Shown here in pieces: positions 23,737 to 35,867 of a stretch of DNA of 64,000 nt. Source of the stretch: Neonectria sp. B-13 (lineage: Eukaryota > Ascomycota > Sordariomycetes > Hypocreales > Nectriaceae); NCBI GenBank assembly GCA_002682825.1, contig NOKP01000001.1, positions 1,700,464 to 1,764,463 of the forward strand, in the 5' to 3' direction. The first letter of the stretch is position 1. Every line of letters starts with the position of its first letter. The notes under the pieces were generated by a model that worked only from the letters and a program-made list of their open reading frames with translations, had not been told where the DNA came from and did not search any database. The position numbers were made by a program, and so were the translations under genes.

Positions 23737-25111
23737 TCACAACACCAACCGTCCAGGCTCCTCCTCCAGGATCAGCTTGCAGCGCTCCAGGAAGATTTGG
23801 GCACGCTCCTCCTCCGCCTTGGGAACTACCAGGGAGAAAACGTTAGGCCCGCTCGACATGCCAGGGACGGTGCGGATGGCTGCGGGCTGGGAGGCAGACT
23901 TCTTCTTGCTGGGGGCGGCGAGGATGTCGATGATGTCCGTCTTCTTGGAGGCGACAGACTGGGGCGCAAACAAGGAGGCTGGAGGAATGGCGGAGATCTG
24001 GGGTAGGTAGACGCCGCGGGAACCCTTGGTAGCCTTAACCTTGTCGAGACCCAGGACCTGGTCGAACAGCTCGTTGGCCGTCGGGGCGCGGAGGGCCTGA
24101 GGGAGATCATCGTTGGCCACCTCGGCAGCGCGACCGACGAAGGTAGAGATCGGCAAAAAGACGCCGAGGGTGTCCTGGATCTTGTTCTGGACCTCGACGA
24201 CCTTGGCGAGCGAGACGGGGATGGAAACCTCGAGCTTCTCGATGACCGGGGCCTTGGGGGCAGAGGTGGCCTCCTTGGGAGTCTCCTTGGGAGCGGGTGC
24301 CTTCTTCTCGGCGACCTTGATGTTGCTGAGGTCAAGGTGGGCGAGGGTATTGAAGCGGGCCTCGATCGCAGCAGGAGTCTCGGCGTTGATAGACCCCAGG
24401 GAGGCGAGAACATCGCCCTTGAGCAGACGCCCGTGGGGACCAGTGCCCTTGATCTTGCTGACGTCTTCCTTGCTGAGGCCCTTCTCCTTGATGAGGTGTC
24501 CGACCGAGGGAAGGAGAGGGTAGTTGTGCTCGTAAGTGCCGTTACCCGCGGGCTTAGGTGCGGCCTTGTTCCCGGTAGAATTCGACTCGCTGGCGTCTGG
24601 TGCAGCGGCGGCAGCCTCTTTGGGAGCTTCCTTGGGACGCTCGGCGGGGATCTCGACGGCGCTGACATCGTCGCCGGCTTCGGCGATGACGGCGATGCGG
24701 GAGCCGACCTGCACGGCCTTGCTACCGTCCTGGGTCATGATCTTGACCATGACGCCGTCGTCCTGGGCCTCGACATCCATGGTGGCCTTGTCGGTCTCGA
24801 TCTCCAGCAGCACGTCGCCAGCGCTGAAAGTCTCCCCATCCTTAACCTTCCAGCTGGCGATGTTCCCCTCGGTCATGGTGGGCGAGAGGGCCGGCATCGT
24901 GAAGTTCTGAGCCGCGAGGCATCGTGACGAAGTCGTGAAGTCTACACTCGGCGGTTGCGCGGTGTTAGTCGACAAACGAGCTTGCATCCCCCCTCCGCGA
25001 GCGGCTTATTGGGGAGACGGGGGAAAGGTGGCGGGAGGACGTACTGCGAGCGACAACCCGAGTGCTGGCAAGGCGGGCAGACGCTCGACATGCTGCCGCA
25101 AAGGACGCCAT
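23737..25111 (-). CDS. PDX1: Pyruvate dehydrogenase complex protein X (E3-binding protein)
   Basis: A mitochondrial subunit that docks dihydrolipoamide dehydrogenase onto the E2 core. Minus-strand exons are 25111-25045 and 24941-23737; product 423 residues. The first exon encodes 22 residues rich in Ala, Arg and Ser (MASFAAACRASARLASTR), a clear mitochondrial presequence. It joins in frame over a 102-bp intron with a GACTAAC branch site and a TGTAG acceptor. The lipoyl domain spans about residues 36-115 with Lys74 in ETDKATMDV as the lipoylation site. An Ala/Pro linker and a peripheral-subunit-binding domain (about 155-197, KGTGPHGRLLKGDV) follow. The C-terminal region lacks the E2 acetyltransferase HxxxD motif, which separates protein X from E2. 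Its divergent neighbour is also a mitochondrial protein. Confidence 0.92.
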
Positions 25112-25850
25112 TGGAGATGTCAATTGCGAGCGGAGGGCGGGTCGAGGGTTAGGGTTCGGGGGGAGATGAACGAGGGGAGGCGACGGCCGCGATGAGGGAT
25201 TGTCGAAAGATGGGATTTATTGAGCTGCTTTCGCTGAAGCTGTTGGGATGGTGCCGAAGCTGGGTGGGCGCGCACGGACCAGGAGGTGTTTTTTTGGCGG
25301 GACGCCCGATGTGTAGGTGGCGGACAGAATAGGGGACTGAGTGCTCTACAGCTCTGTTACAGCTGGAGAAGGTGGCAGGAGTTTAAATGCAAGATGTTCA
25401 CAAGTCCGTATGGTTCCCAGTAGTTAAATGGCTATATACATTCTCTGAAAATTATACAACGTCGTCCATGCGACGCTCTCCCCAACTCTCATCACCATTA
25501 ATATCGCAACTGTCCCACTTCATTTTGTCTTCGGCCTCTCTCGGACAACATTTCGCCGGAAGCCGACCACGCCAAAACCAACCCACCCGCCCCCGGCGCG
25601 CTTCGCTTCCCTTCCCTGTACCGGTCCGTGCGCGCCGAAACGCTGGGACCCCGACGACTGTCGGCTCATGGTAATTTTTGGATGGCTTCAAAATCGCAAA
25701 CACCACAGCCCACCATCCACCTTCGAACGGCCGCATCCTCATGACGCCCCGCACCCAATTGAGCGCGTCCCTGCTACGATAGCATCGCCTTCCGGTCTCC
25801 TCCCGATCTGCCTTCCGCCAAGAGCCTCCCCTACCCTTTCCCGTTGCGCC
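25112..25850. promoter_or_regulatory. Divergent intergenic region of PDX1 and the TMEM70-like gene
   Basis: 739 bp between divergent starts of two nuclear genes for mitochondrial proteins, so both promoters lie here. The right-hand part (about 25540-25850) is C-rich and looks like a 5' leader. No conserved site could be named. Confidence 0.55.
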
Positions 25851-26756
25851 ATGGCTAGCCTCGCTCGGGGCTTCCGCCTCCCCGGCCTCCGGCCCCTCGC
25901 CGCCCGCGCCGAGTTCGCCACCGTCCGCTCCCGCTTCTTCACCACCTCCCTCCGCCTCCGAGCTGCAGAACCCGCTATCAAGGCGAACCGGACGCCGACC
26001 CCGGCCCCGTCAAAGCACCTCCCTAATACCACCACCGCAGCCTCCACCGTTGCTCCGAGCCGATATGCCTTCATAAAGAACCTCGCGACCAAGCCCACTC
26101 CGACAGTCCTCTACGAAGGCCCTTCACACTTCTGGTTCTACTTCGGCTGCTGGTCCAGCGGCATTTCTATCCTCACCTGGACAGCCCTCACCGCACCGAC
26201 CGCCATCAGCCAGCCCGAAGGCGTGCCCCAATGGGTCGGCTACGTCTTCGGCGCATCCTACCTCCTCCTCGGCTCCATGGGCCTGTACCTCATTACAAAA
26301 ACACCCAACATCGTTGGCGGAATCCGCGTGCTCCCCGTGCATGCTGCAAAGCTGGCGGGGGGGTCACCACTCCAAATGGAAATCACGGTGAAGCGCATGG
26401 TGCCTCTACTCGAGCCCAAGGTGATCACTACGACGCTCGACAAGGTGACGCTCACGTCACGCTTCTCGCTGCCGGAGCAGTACGTTCCTGAGCTGAAGCG
26501 TCTGGAGGCACAGCGTGCTGAGGAGGTCAAGCGCAAGGCGCTACGGAAGTTCGACATGGAGCACCTCTTTACGGTGCCGTTTCGCCAGGTGGGCCGTGGA
26601 TTCAAGGGCATGTTCAATGGTATCAAGTCGGCATGGACGGACATGGGTTACGGAGTCATCAAAGTCGATGGCAAACTGTATAAGGTTGACGTAACCAAAG
26701 GTTTTGCGCACGACGGGTTCCGCACTCTGGAGAAGCTGGTGGACATTGAGCAATGA
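25851..26756 (+). CDS. Mitochondrial membrane protein, TMEM70/TMEM186/TMEM223-like (tentative)
   Basis: A single-exon gene of 301 codons. The ATG at 25851 has a good context (GCGCC before it) and opens an Arg/Ala/Ser-rich presequence (MASLARGFRLPGLRPLAAR) with no acidic residue before position 20. Two hydrophobic segments follow, about residues 103-123 (FWFYFGCWSSGISILTW) and 138-160 (VGYVFGASYLLLGSMGLYLI), close together like the helical hairpin of the TMEM70 family, whose members assist respiratory-complex assembly. The rest is soluble and ends with GKLYKVDVTKGFAHDG. An upstream in-frame ATG at 25668 would add an implausible Pro/His-rich stretch. The family assignment is a guess from topology; the mitochondrial location is well supported. 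Confidence 0.8.
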   Translation: MASLARGFRLPGLRPLAARAEFATVRSRFFTTSLRLRAAEPAIKANRTPTPAPSKHLPNTTTAASTVAPSRYAFIKNLATKPTPTVLYEGPSHFWFYFGCWSSGISILTWTALTAPTAISQPEGVPQWVGYVFGASYLLLGSMGLYLITKTPNIVGGIRVLPVHAAKLAGGSPLQMEITVKRMVPLLEPKVITTTLDKVTLTSRFSLPEQYVPELKRLEAQRAEEVKRKALRKFDMEHLFTVPFRQVGRGFKGMFNGIKSAWTDMGYGVIKVDGKLYKVDVTKGFAHDGFRTLEKLVDIEQ

Positions 26757-27297
26757 AAAAAGACCTGGTGCCATGGGAGGGGAAACGAACGCCTCGAAAG
26801 GAGCAAGATTTGGATCTGATTCTCCATGCTTGTCAAGGGTTTCCAATATGAGAGAGGGGTGAGGAGTGTTGGTGGTAGTTTTGCTACCCTGTACTTAACA
26901 TAGCCTGTAAAAATTCCTGTACAAAAATAGACGTCTCCCAAACCCCAAGCCTCAAGAAGGTTCTTCTTTGCTGTGTCGAGAAGGGACTGCTAGACCACTT
27001 TAGGAGTAGATCCAACTAACTTCCGCTGAGTACAATCAGCTCGGTAAGCTTTTTATTGCCTCGTGATGCCATGGCTCGATCGCTCCGCACGCTACATCGA
27101 CTTTGCGAAGTTGGCAATGGCAATCGGAAATGGCCCAATCCGAAGCAATGCGCAGCAAATCACTCAAGACACACCGCCAAGCTTGAGGCAAACTCTCAGC
27201 AAGAAATCAGCAGGACGCGGGCCACGTACGATCGTCATCTGCATCCCCACTAAGCACACAGCCCTTCGATAGTTGCCTTCTGGAAAGGCACCGCAAA

Positions 27298-27313
27298 TAC
27301 GGAGTACTCGTAC
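27298..27313. repeat. GTAC-rich inverted motif (TACGGAGTACTCGTAC)
   Basis: Sixteen bases containing TACGGAGTA and CTCGTAC. A related arrangement, GTACGAGTACGGAGTA, occurs at about 46331-46346 inside another intergenic region. Likely a dispersed short intergenic motif; function unknown. Confidence 0.5.
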
Positions 27314-30300
27314 ACGATACATGCCCCTCCGCAATTGAGGCTCGCTAGATGGTCAGAACGCAACGGGCGAGATGCATCCCGTTGCGGGACTTGTTCTGTT
27401 TAGAGATCCCTCGTGATCTCACAGAGCCGCATGGGAATTGCCCTGTTGACTTACATGGCTTTCTGCTCACTCATTATCAGCCCACGTCGGCAATGGCCAG
27501 ATGCCGTAGAACCAGCCACCCGGGCACGCAGCGGCTGCCACAGTCGAGAGGTGCCGGTAGTGACATTCGAGCCGAAACGCCCCTCGCGCCAGTGGCTGTC
27601 CATGTAAGTACGCCGGATGAGATCGTACATACGTAGGCGCCTTGGGCGCTGTGTCGTGCTGATCAGCAAGCAGCTTCATTGGAATAATTTGGCCGTGTTT
27701 GTCCATTCCCTGTCTCTATCCCGCGCGACATGCACGGATGGCCAATGGGCGGAGCGGGATAATCCTCGCATTCACCAGCGAGGTCCAAGCCCAAGCTTCG
27801 ATGGCATCAACGTACGTAGTGCAGATGCAGACGCAGAGACCAACGGCATCGCGAAACAGATCCCGAAGGGCGGGGAAGAATATATTCTTACCGTACGGAG
27901 AGCCGTGCTGCTGCACCAGATAAGTTACCCCTCCAAACCAACGTCGTCGAGATCCAGTCTCATCGTGGCGGTCAGTCAGCCTCACTCACGGATCATCGCA
28001 GGCGAGGTTATCCTTGACATGGACAAGTAGACTACAGTAGGTATAGCCTCTGCTCCACCAGCGAGACTAGCGCGGCGGCTCCTGTTGAACAAGCTCGGTC
28101 GGTCGGACAATGTCGCCAGAGGTTGTGCCAACATCATGCCATGCCGGCGCCAGGAGTGAGCAGTCTCATCTTACCGTGCGTCGCTTCATCTGGCCCGTTG
28201 CAACTGTGCAAGCAAGTGGCACGCCTGCCTGCAAGGACATGAAAGCCTCCCTCCGGCAACTGGATGCACGGCTGCTGTGATCCCTGTTTCAGGGTCCAGT
28301 CCTAAAGAACGGCGCACAGAGCATTGCGCACGCCCACAAACCCAATCCAACTTCATCAATCCGATGCTGGACTTGGCCCATCGCGAAGTTTGGCTGAGGG
28401 CCGCCCCATTGTTGACCAACAGCCGGCCTCTCAGTCCATGCTCGGCAAAAGCTCCTGTGGGATCCCGACGTCATCAAGGCTCCGCGATGCTTAGGTGGTC
28501 GGTGTTAGACTGTTAGTCGGAGGGCAGGTGTGTGTTTGCGGTGAGATGCGGTGTCCCACAAAATATGATGGGTCTTGGTGTTTAGCGTAGATGCTCGCGC
28601 AGTAAAGTGCTTTGAAGGTTGGGAGGGTGAAGATTAATACCGGATTCAGAACTCGACCCCCAAATACGTCTTGCTGAAGAGACCCCGTGCTGAGCGCATT
28701 TCGCGGAGTACCCTCTGTTGGCAATGGCCACGGCGAAGACGACTGCGAGAAGCAATTGGATCATCGACGTAGAGGAGCCACACTGGCTGCAGTAGTGTGC
28801 GCAGTGCGACAGTCTGCGTGCCAAAGTAGTATCAGGCAAGGAAGGCGTGAGTATTCGTCTGCGTCGAGTACTCGATGCATCGCGGACCACCTTGGACCAG
28901 ATTGGGGGCATGCTACCCGCTGCGAATTGAGTACCAGGAATATGTACTGACATTCCGTCCTAGACTCATAGTCTGTAAGACCGCTGGCTGGGTGGCCGTG
29001 AGCATCTGCCCACTTACACGCATCTGAGGCTATGTAGGTCATCGGTCGGTGCAGGCCCCAGTATTCGTATACTGTGGTAGTATCGAGGTGGGGATGGCTG
29101 TAAGTAACGTATTTTTGAGCAGAGTGAAATGCAGCGAATAAACGCATTGGCATCCAGAAACCCTCCATCGACATCCGATGGGCGCTGGTGAAACATGATC
29201 CACGCATGTCGGTAGGCAAAGAAGCATGGGAGGGTCCACCGCCGGGAAACAGTGTCAGGATGTTTTTGCAGACATCCATAACCTCATCGACCGGGTGGCT
29301 TGGAAGCAAACTTGGACCACCTGGATCGGATAACTATCTGCTCACTTGCTTCGATTCCTCGGCCGCTCCCTAGTGCGCGACAGGTGCCATGGGAGATTCC
29401 TCTGCCGTCTACTTCGTCTCTTCGCCTCCCTTGGCACGCCGGCCAGTGCCACAGATGGCCTGTCAGACGTAGCAGCATCATCCCCCCCGCCGTCTTTGGC
29501 ATTGTGACTCTGAGTCTGAGAGAGATGCAAAAGTGGCCTGTCGTTGATGGAGATTGGACAATTCCCCACCAGATCGAGGGGTAAACTTTTGGGGGAATAT
29601 TTCATGACTTGACCCCCCTGTCCCCCCTCCATTCCACCCTCCTCTGCTGATGTCTAGTTCTGGAGTCTACACTCTGGAGGTGTGGTGTCTCCCATTTGCG
29701 CGAAGTCGGCTGTTGGCCGATGGGCACAGGTGAGAGGGCCAAAGGGGTGGTCGAGAAGCGGCGCAGATGCATGCCATTATGCCCGCAGTGTCGGAGATGC
29801 ATTGCTCCTGGGCAAACCAGTGTGGGCGCCAACTGCATCGCGCCATCCGCTAACATTCTGTGTGGTGTTCTGAGTGCTCGTCTTCATTGTCACGGCGGAG
29901 GGCAGCGGTGAGCGGAGAGCCGGGCGAATCGCCGTCAGCAATCCGCAATCCAGCGAGCCAGTTCTCGAGGATGCACTCCAGCATGGGCACACAGCAGCTG
30001 GTAGTTCCCGTGGCCGCGGCGAGGAATGTGTCTTCACGTCATGTGCCCCTCCTTTGCAATCTGGGCCAGAAAGCACCTGGGCATCATGGTTGGCCGTGGC
30101 AGTCCTGATTTCTAGAACAACCGCCAGTAGCGCGGGGTTGGACTGTCTTAGAGAGTGTCAAAGGAGGCTCAGCCGACTCGACCACCACCGAACTTGGTGG
30201 TCAGGGAATGGAGGCGATTCGTCGAGGTGGGCGGACCATCCCACGCTCCCACCCTCCGTATGCTCCGACCACCGACATCTAGATTGGGTGCGTGCAGTGT

Positions 30301-32380
30301 AGCGCAACTGATCAACGATACCCGAGGCAAATTGTGACCAACAATGCGCGCTCCGGGATTCTTTCGGTGGTTGTCCAGCGATTCCAGCTTGACACCCGTT
30401 GACATGACGTCCGTCATTGGACCGACGCGTCTGACCCGTCGAGGTTCTCACAGGCATATAACACAGAGTGACGGAGTTCGTTACCGCTCTGTGGACGTGA
30501 CGCTAGCGCCACCAATCCGTGTGGATCCTTCAGAGTGTGACACGGTGTGGTGTCTGATCAGAGGAATTTAGACGTTGGTCCCCTCTACTGCTTCGATGAC
30601 AACCTTCTTCCCCAGACTGAGGTGCGAATATTTACCGGATGGCCAGCTTATCGCTAGGTGAAGCTCATCGGACGGACAGGAGCCCAGAGATGATCCCAGC
30701 GCCAGCTTGCGGCTAGTGTGCGATGGATGACCCTAGTCACCTCTTCCTTGCTGATGTTGTGGGAGCCCAGACTAAGCTTGCCAATGCTTCGGAGGGACCC
30801 TTTTACTCACTGTCGTGCTCTCAGGGTCGCTACACCAAATTCTTGTAGTTGTGATTCCATCGGCTGACCATATACGCCGTCGTAAGTCTACACTCTCACG
30901 GTTGAAGGCACGAGAAGACACCGCATGCGAGATACGCGAGCATGGCCTGAGCCATGTCTGTGACGAAGCTCGCAGAGAGAACTCTCTCGTGCAGTAGTTC
31001 GCAAGAGGTCCTCAGACACCGAGAGCCCAGTTGCCCGATACGGCTGCGGATAAGACGAAGTGGAACAGGGCTGATGTCGGCGCCGAACCACCCAGGGTCT
31101 AGATGCCGTCCATCGGTTGCAGGCCAGAGCCAAACAAGCTATCAGCCATGACCGGCATGAGCAAACCTCGAAAAGGGAAGACATGGCATCCTCAGAAATC
31201 TACCAAGGTGATTGATGTTGTTACTCCGCCTTCGTGGATTCTCTTAAGCTAGCGAAGAGACATCTGCGATATATCGACGATGCTGATGGGGACAGGCGAG
31301 GCACTCACTATCTTTACTGGAAGGCTCCGAGAAGGGAGGGAGACTAGCAACGGGCGCATCATGATCTGATTGGTTAGCGAGGAGAGCCATGTCTCTCTTT
31401 CAGGTCTGGGCAGGCAGCCTGTTGGTAAAAGGTGTGGGAGCGCAACCTGGCGTTGCCGGCTTGCCCATTCTAGCCTCTTTGGCCCGACCCTTGCGGGACA
31501 CAACACCACAACGCCGCTAAGTTCGAGCAAGAGGATTCTCGTGACGACTTCACGCACCCAAAATACCACGCGGAGACTGGGCGAAAGACGACGGGCAAGA
31601 TCCAGTCGATCCCATGACACAAGCGAAAACATCAAGGGAGAAGCATAGCGCGAGTGAACAAACCCTGAGAGCTACTATCGCAGTGTGACGACAGAAGAGC
31701 AACGTCGCTTGGCTTGGCACCAGTGGTTTTCTTTGCGGTCTGCAGTCTTGTGAAAATCATGGCCTCCCAAGGAACCCTTGGTGGTGGCTCGGGCGGGATG
31801 GCATGGACCCTTGGGGGACTGATGGACGCTAAAGTCGAGGGTACATGACCAGGGGTCAGGGGGCCCTTGAACCCAAGACGACAAGCCACCCCAATCAAAG
31901 TCACCGCCACGCGGGCGCAGTGGAGATATGACATAATTTCTGTTGGCGCGCTGAGAGACAGCAAATGGCAGACAGAGGCTCCGAGATGTAGCAGGCGCAG
32001 GCGCAGGATGCGATGCGGCAAACAGCGAGCAAAGTTGAAAGGGAGAGAGTGAGTGAGTGAGATCTGCGAATCTGAGGGGCGAGGGGCTTCGAGGAGCGAA
32101 GCGAGAGGCGAGAGGCGATAGGAATGAAATTGTGCTGCCTAGCCACCTGAGCGGTGTGAACTGTGAAGCCTCGAGCTTTGGGTTCTGACGGACGATCCAG
32201 AACAATCCAGAGTTTATGGTCTCGTGGCAGCGGTTGTTGGTGATGCGTGACGACATGTCTTGGAACGCGACGGGACATGGCATACCACAGCGGCACGTTG
32301 AGGTTGTGGGCACGCACGATTGATGTATGATGTAGCGGATGGATGGATGATCCAGGCTTGAGTGGATGAAAATGGGCATA

Positions 32381-32400
32381 GTGCGTGTGCGTGTGTGTGT
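32381..32400. repeat. GT/GC dinucleotide microsatellite
   Basis: Twenty bases of alternating GT with two GC interruptions. A simple-sequence repeat in non-coding DNA. Confidence 0.8.
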
Positions 32401-35400
32401 CTTGGGTGAGAGAGTCCGCCATGTTCGGCCTAATTTGGGTGGGCGGTAGTCTAGTTGGTGGAGTGGTGTTTGAAGCGTGGTGGGTGAATGTCACTGATGG
32501 GTTGGTTGTACTGTAACTCAGGGCAGACGAAATCTCACTTGGGGAAGCGGCAACCTTCCACCACTACAGCCACCATTACAGCCAGCACCCCCCAGGAAAA
32601 CCTACACCATCATCATCACGGGCTCTTTACCAGCGCAGTGCGGCTCGCTGGAAATGAGATTTCATGCACATGGGAGCGTAACTGGAGGGTGACATTTTGC
32701 ACAGGCACGAGAAAGTAAATGTCTTGGGCCAGATGTCGGGGATGCATGTTTGAGAGGCAATGCGAGACGTGACGGCATGGTGACGGGTCAGACAGAGCTG
32801 CACAACTACTGCAACTGATGTAAGGCACATGGATAGATATGCTGCCTCTTCGTATCACAAGCATCAACGACTCAACGTCTCTTCTCTCCGATATCGCGCT
32901 TGCTTGTGCTCTAACGCGCCAAAGCCCCTTATCATTTATCTCGGGGTTGTATCGCACTCATTAATGTGGTAGTCTGGCGGAGGCGCCGGCCCTAGCAGCG
33001 GTAGCATCGAAACTCGGGACACCGTTGGAAGACGCCATCTCCGTGTCCAGGTGGACGACGGTGTATTGTTCTCGTCCGAGACTGTAAACAAACAACAACA
33101 CAAAAGACAAGACATGGAGCCTTGACCATGCTGTCTATCCAAGCCTCCCTCCTCGGCCGGTGAGACAAGGCATGGGCCCTTGGGTGAACCGTCGACACTC
33201 AATCTCCTAGACTCTCACACGCACCGACCACGATGACAGCGAGGGATGTCCATGGCCGTCGAAACTCGAGAAGTTTGTGGACGCTCGTGTTGCGAACTTG
33301 TGATGGTTGGAAATGAGGGCGCAGCTCGTGAGCGACTCCAGACGTCGAGACTCCCGCTAAGCGGCCTGGTTGGACAGACCTGGGCAGACCAGCAGCAGAC
33401 GCCCATCACCAATCTTGTGTGCAGCAATCGCATTCTCTCCTGCTACTCGTCGCGCCTGGGCCTTGTCCCGGTCACGACGCCAAGCTACCCCCACATGGGC
33501 TCCATCGTGACTCCACTTGAGACCTCCGAACGCTCGGAGGCGTTGTGCCATTTTCCTCTTCGACTGTCGAGCTGGGGCACAGAGCACCTTGGTCCTTGGC
33601 ACGGCCAGCCCGGGCGACGACGTGCCGCCGCATTCGCCTCCTCCGCTCTATCCAGAGACGACCGTTTTCTCAGCTGGGAGTGTTGCTCAGCTGGAGGAGA
33701 TGTGTCGAATACAATTCCCCAGATGAGAATCCTACCGCCGTTGTGGCGGGCTGGGCTCTGCGTCTCCTGCGTCTTGCTCCGTCCCGCTTGGCGGCCGAGC
33801 GCCGCTGGACAGGGTGCCGTAATCAATATCTCTCATGCTCATCAACGGAGCCATGGATATGGAGGCCACGGAGAGGCAAGGGATGAGGGGGATATCCCTA
33901 CGTAACTTTAACGCGCATGGTCGTTAGAGCACCTGCCACTTGCCATGGCAGACGTCACAGCGCGGATGGGGATGCGATGGAGGCGGATGGAGGCGATGGA
34001 GCGATGGGTTGATGGATCCATCGTCCCAGGACGTAGACTGACGATGCACACTAGTAGGGAGGCATTGAAATCGAGACGGCACTGTACTTACTGCTGCGCA
34101 CTCCTGCGATGGCCTGCTTGCAGAGAGCTGCAAGTGCTAATGCAGCCGACCGTCTCGCATCCATTATTGGCCGTTTCGAGGAAAGACCCTCGCTCTCGAT
34201 GGCGGCAAAGGGCCCCAGGACGACCAGAGAGGGTCCTTCTCTTCGCGGCTCAGTGGGCTCGTCAGTGGGGCCTTCAGAGGGCCGCCGCATCGGGGCGGGT
34301 CGACAAGTATCGGGTACTTTAGCTGAGGGTCCACAGATGGTCCACGGGTGGCCCCCCCTACAAACTTGCCCCCATCAAGCCCCAATCAACCGCCTGCAGC
34401 ACCACTGATGAACCAGCCAGGGTGTGCGTGCTCAGGGAGGAGGTAGGGGAGGGGACTAGGGTCAGCGCAGCGCAGCGTTGGTTACCTTGGGTACCTCCGT
34501 AGTGTTCGTAGCTGGAGCGGTAATAGCGCCCAGTAATACCGTCAAGTCCACTCCTGCTCAGGTAGCGGCGTCTCAATCCCAGGGTGAGACCCCAGTCCCC
34601 ATGGCATCTCATCCCACGGCCGTCCCAATGCCCATGGCGGCCATGGCGGGCTTCTGGCGGGTCCCGGTCTAAGCCAGAGCCCTCGGCGCTCCAGGCCTGC
34701 CAGGGCGCCATGGGCTATAGTAACCCGCCGCGCCCCTCCGCCGTCCGCTGGGACCCTTTTTGCTCCTTGTTCCTCCTCTTCCTCCTCCATCCTCACCATC
34801 GACAATCCCGCCGTGGCGCCCGACAAGCCAGGAAAGGAGCCTGGATTCGCGGCTTTCCATCGCATCGTGTACGACGAATCTCTCCGGTTTCTCCATCCAA
34901 GGCTTGCTTTTCTTGTTCTGGGCTTTCTTTGGTTTTGGTATCGCTGCTGTTGCTTCCGCCGCAGTCCTTCTCTCCCCCCTCGAGGTAAGTTCCAACATGA
35001 TGTTTGCGTGCCGTTGTTATTCTTGTTGCTGCCATGCGAATGCTTGCATCTCTGCCTCAACCCCCACAATATGTTTAATGCTATTTATTGTTGTTTGTTT
35101 TTCTGCTGTTTTGCCTGCGACGAGAACAATGTGGATGAGAATCGCCGGTTTGACATCTTCGCTGTCCTGCACTTTTCACCCTCCGCCTCGTTCCTCTCGA
35201 CCCCTCCTTTTTGGCTTCATCCTACGTCCATTTAGCGTGCACAAACTCTGCCACGCTGCCTCTCTGCCTTTCTGCGCTTTTCCGTGTCTCGCTGCAGAAA
35301 CTTCTGCGTCCTCGAGCGGCCTTCCCGTGCCCCAGAACTCTCTCACCATCCCCGTCCTTCACTCGCTCGCGCCCGTGCACCGTGACTGTTGCCTCAAGGA

Positions 35401-35867
35401 CTGCCCGAGTCTGTGTGACCGCAGCGAATGCAGTTTCGACTGCGACTGTTCACGAACTTCGAACTGCCGACGCTGTGCGACAATCACTCCCCCGAAAACT
35501 CTTGACTTCCTTGTCCTGCGCGACCTGGTTTCTCTGTTCGCTTGTCCTGTGCTTGCCGCCCGGACCCTGGAATTTCTGCTGAAAGCTCACGGATGCCTGT
35601 GTCTTAACGTTCTTTTCTTCAACTCTCTTGACCTCAACGACTGCAGCCAGGCGAAGACTTGCCGCTGACCCTATTGTGACGCAGACTAGGCCTTTCCGAC
35701 CGTTTCATTCCCTCGATACGCCGTCCGACTGTAACACCCAGCGTGGAATCTCCTAGCGACGACTTCTGCTTCCCGGACCGCTCCCACCCGTCCGTTCCTC
35801 GAAACTCAAACATTTTCTATATCTCATCCGGGTCAGCCCCGCTCTCGATGCGTAGCGGCCGATAACC

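Larger units (their letters stand above)
26757..35867. other. Long gene-free region
   Basis: About 9.1 kb with no ORF that I recognise on either strand. The longest open frames (302 codons at 34760-35668, 234 codons at 31675-32379 minus, 219 codons at 33246-33905) are rich in Ser, Pro, Arg and Cys and match no family known to me. Composition looks like the rest of the window, without the strong A+T bias of heavily RIP-mutated repeats. The last kilobase (about 34740-35867) is CT-rich and probably holds the promoter and leader of the leucine-rich-repeat gene, perhaps with a leader intron beginning at the GTAAGT near 34984. Small simple repeats occur at 32381-32400. Confidence 0.5.

Noticed and set aside
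25668..25850. Upstream in-frame ATG of the TMEM70-like gene
   Set aside because: It would bury the clear mitochondrial presequence behind about 60 residues of His/Pro-rich sequence.
34760..35668. 302-codon plus-strand frame
   Set aside because: Low-complexity Ser/Cys/Leu composition in CT-rich DNA just before the LRR gene; better read as leader sequence.
26757..35867. RIP-mutated transposon as explanation of the gene-free block
   Set aside because: By eye the base composition is balanced, with no reverse-transcriptase, integrase or transposase remnants and no terminal repeats; a computed RIP index would be needed to settle it.
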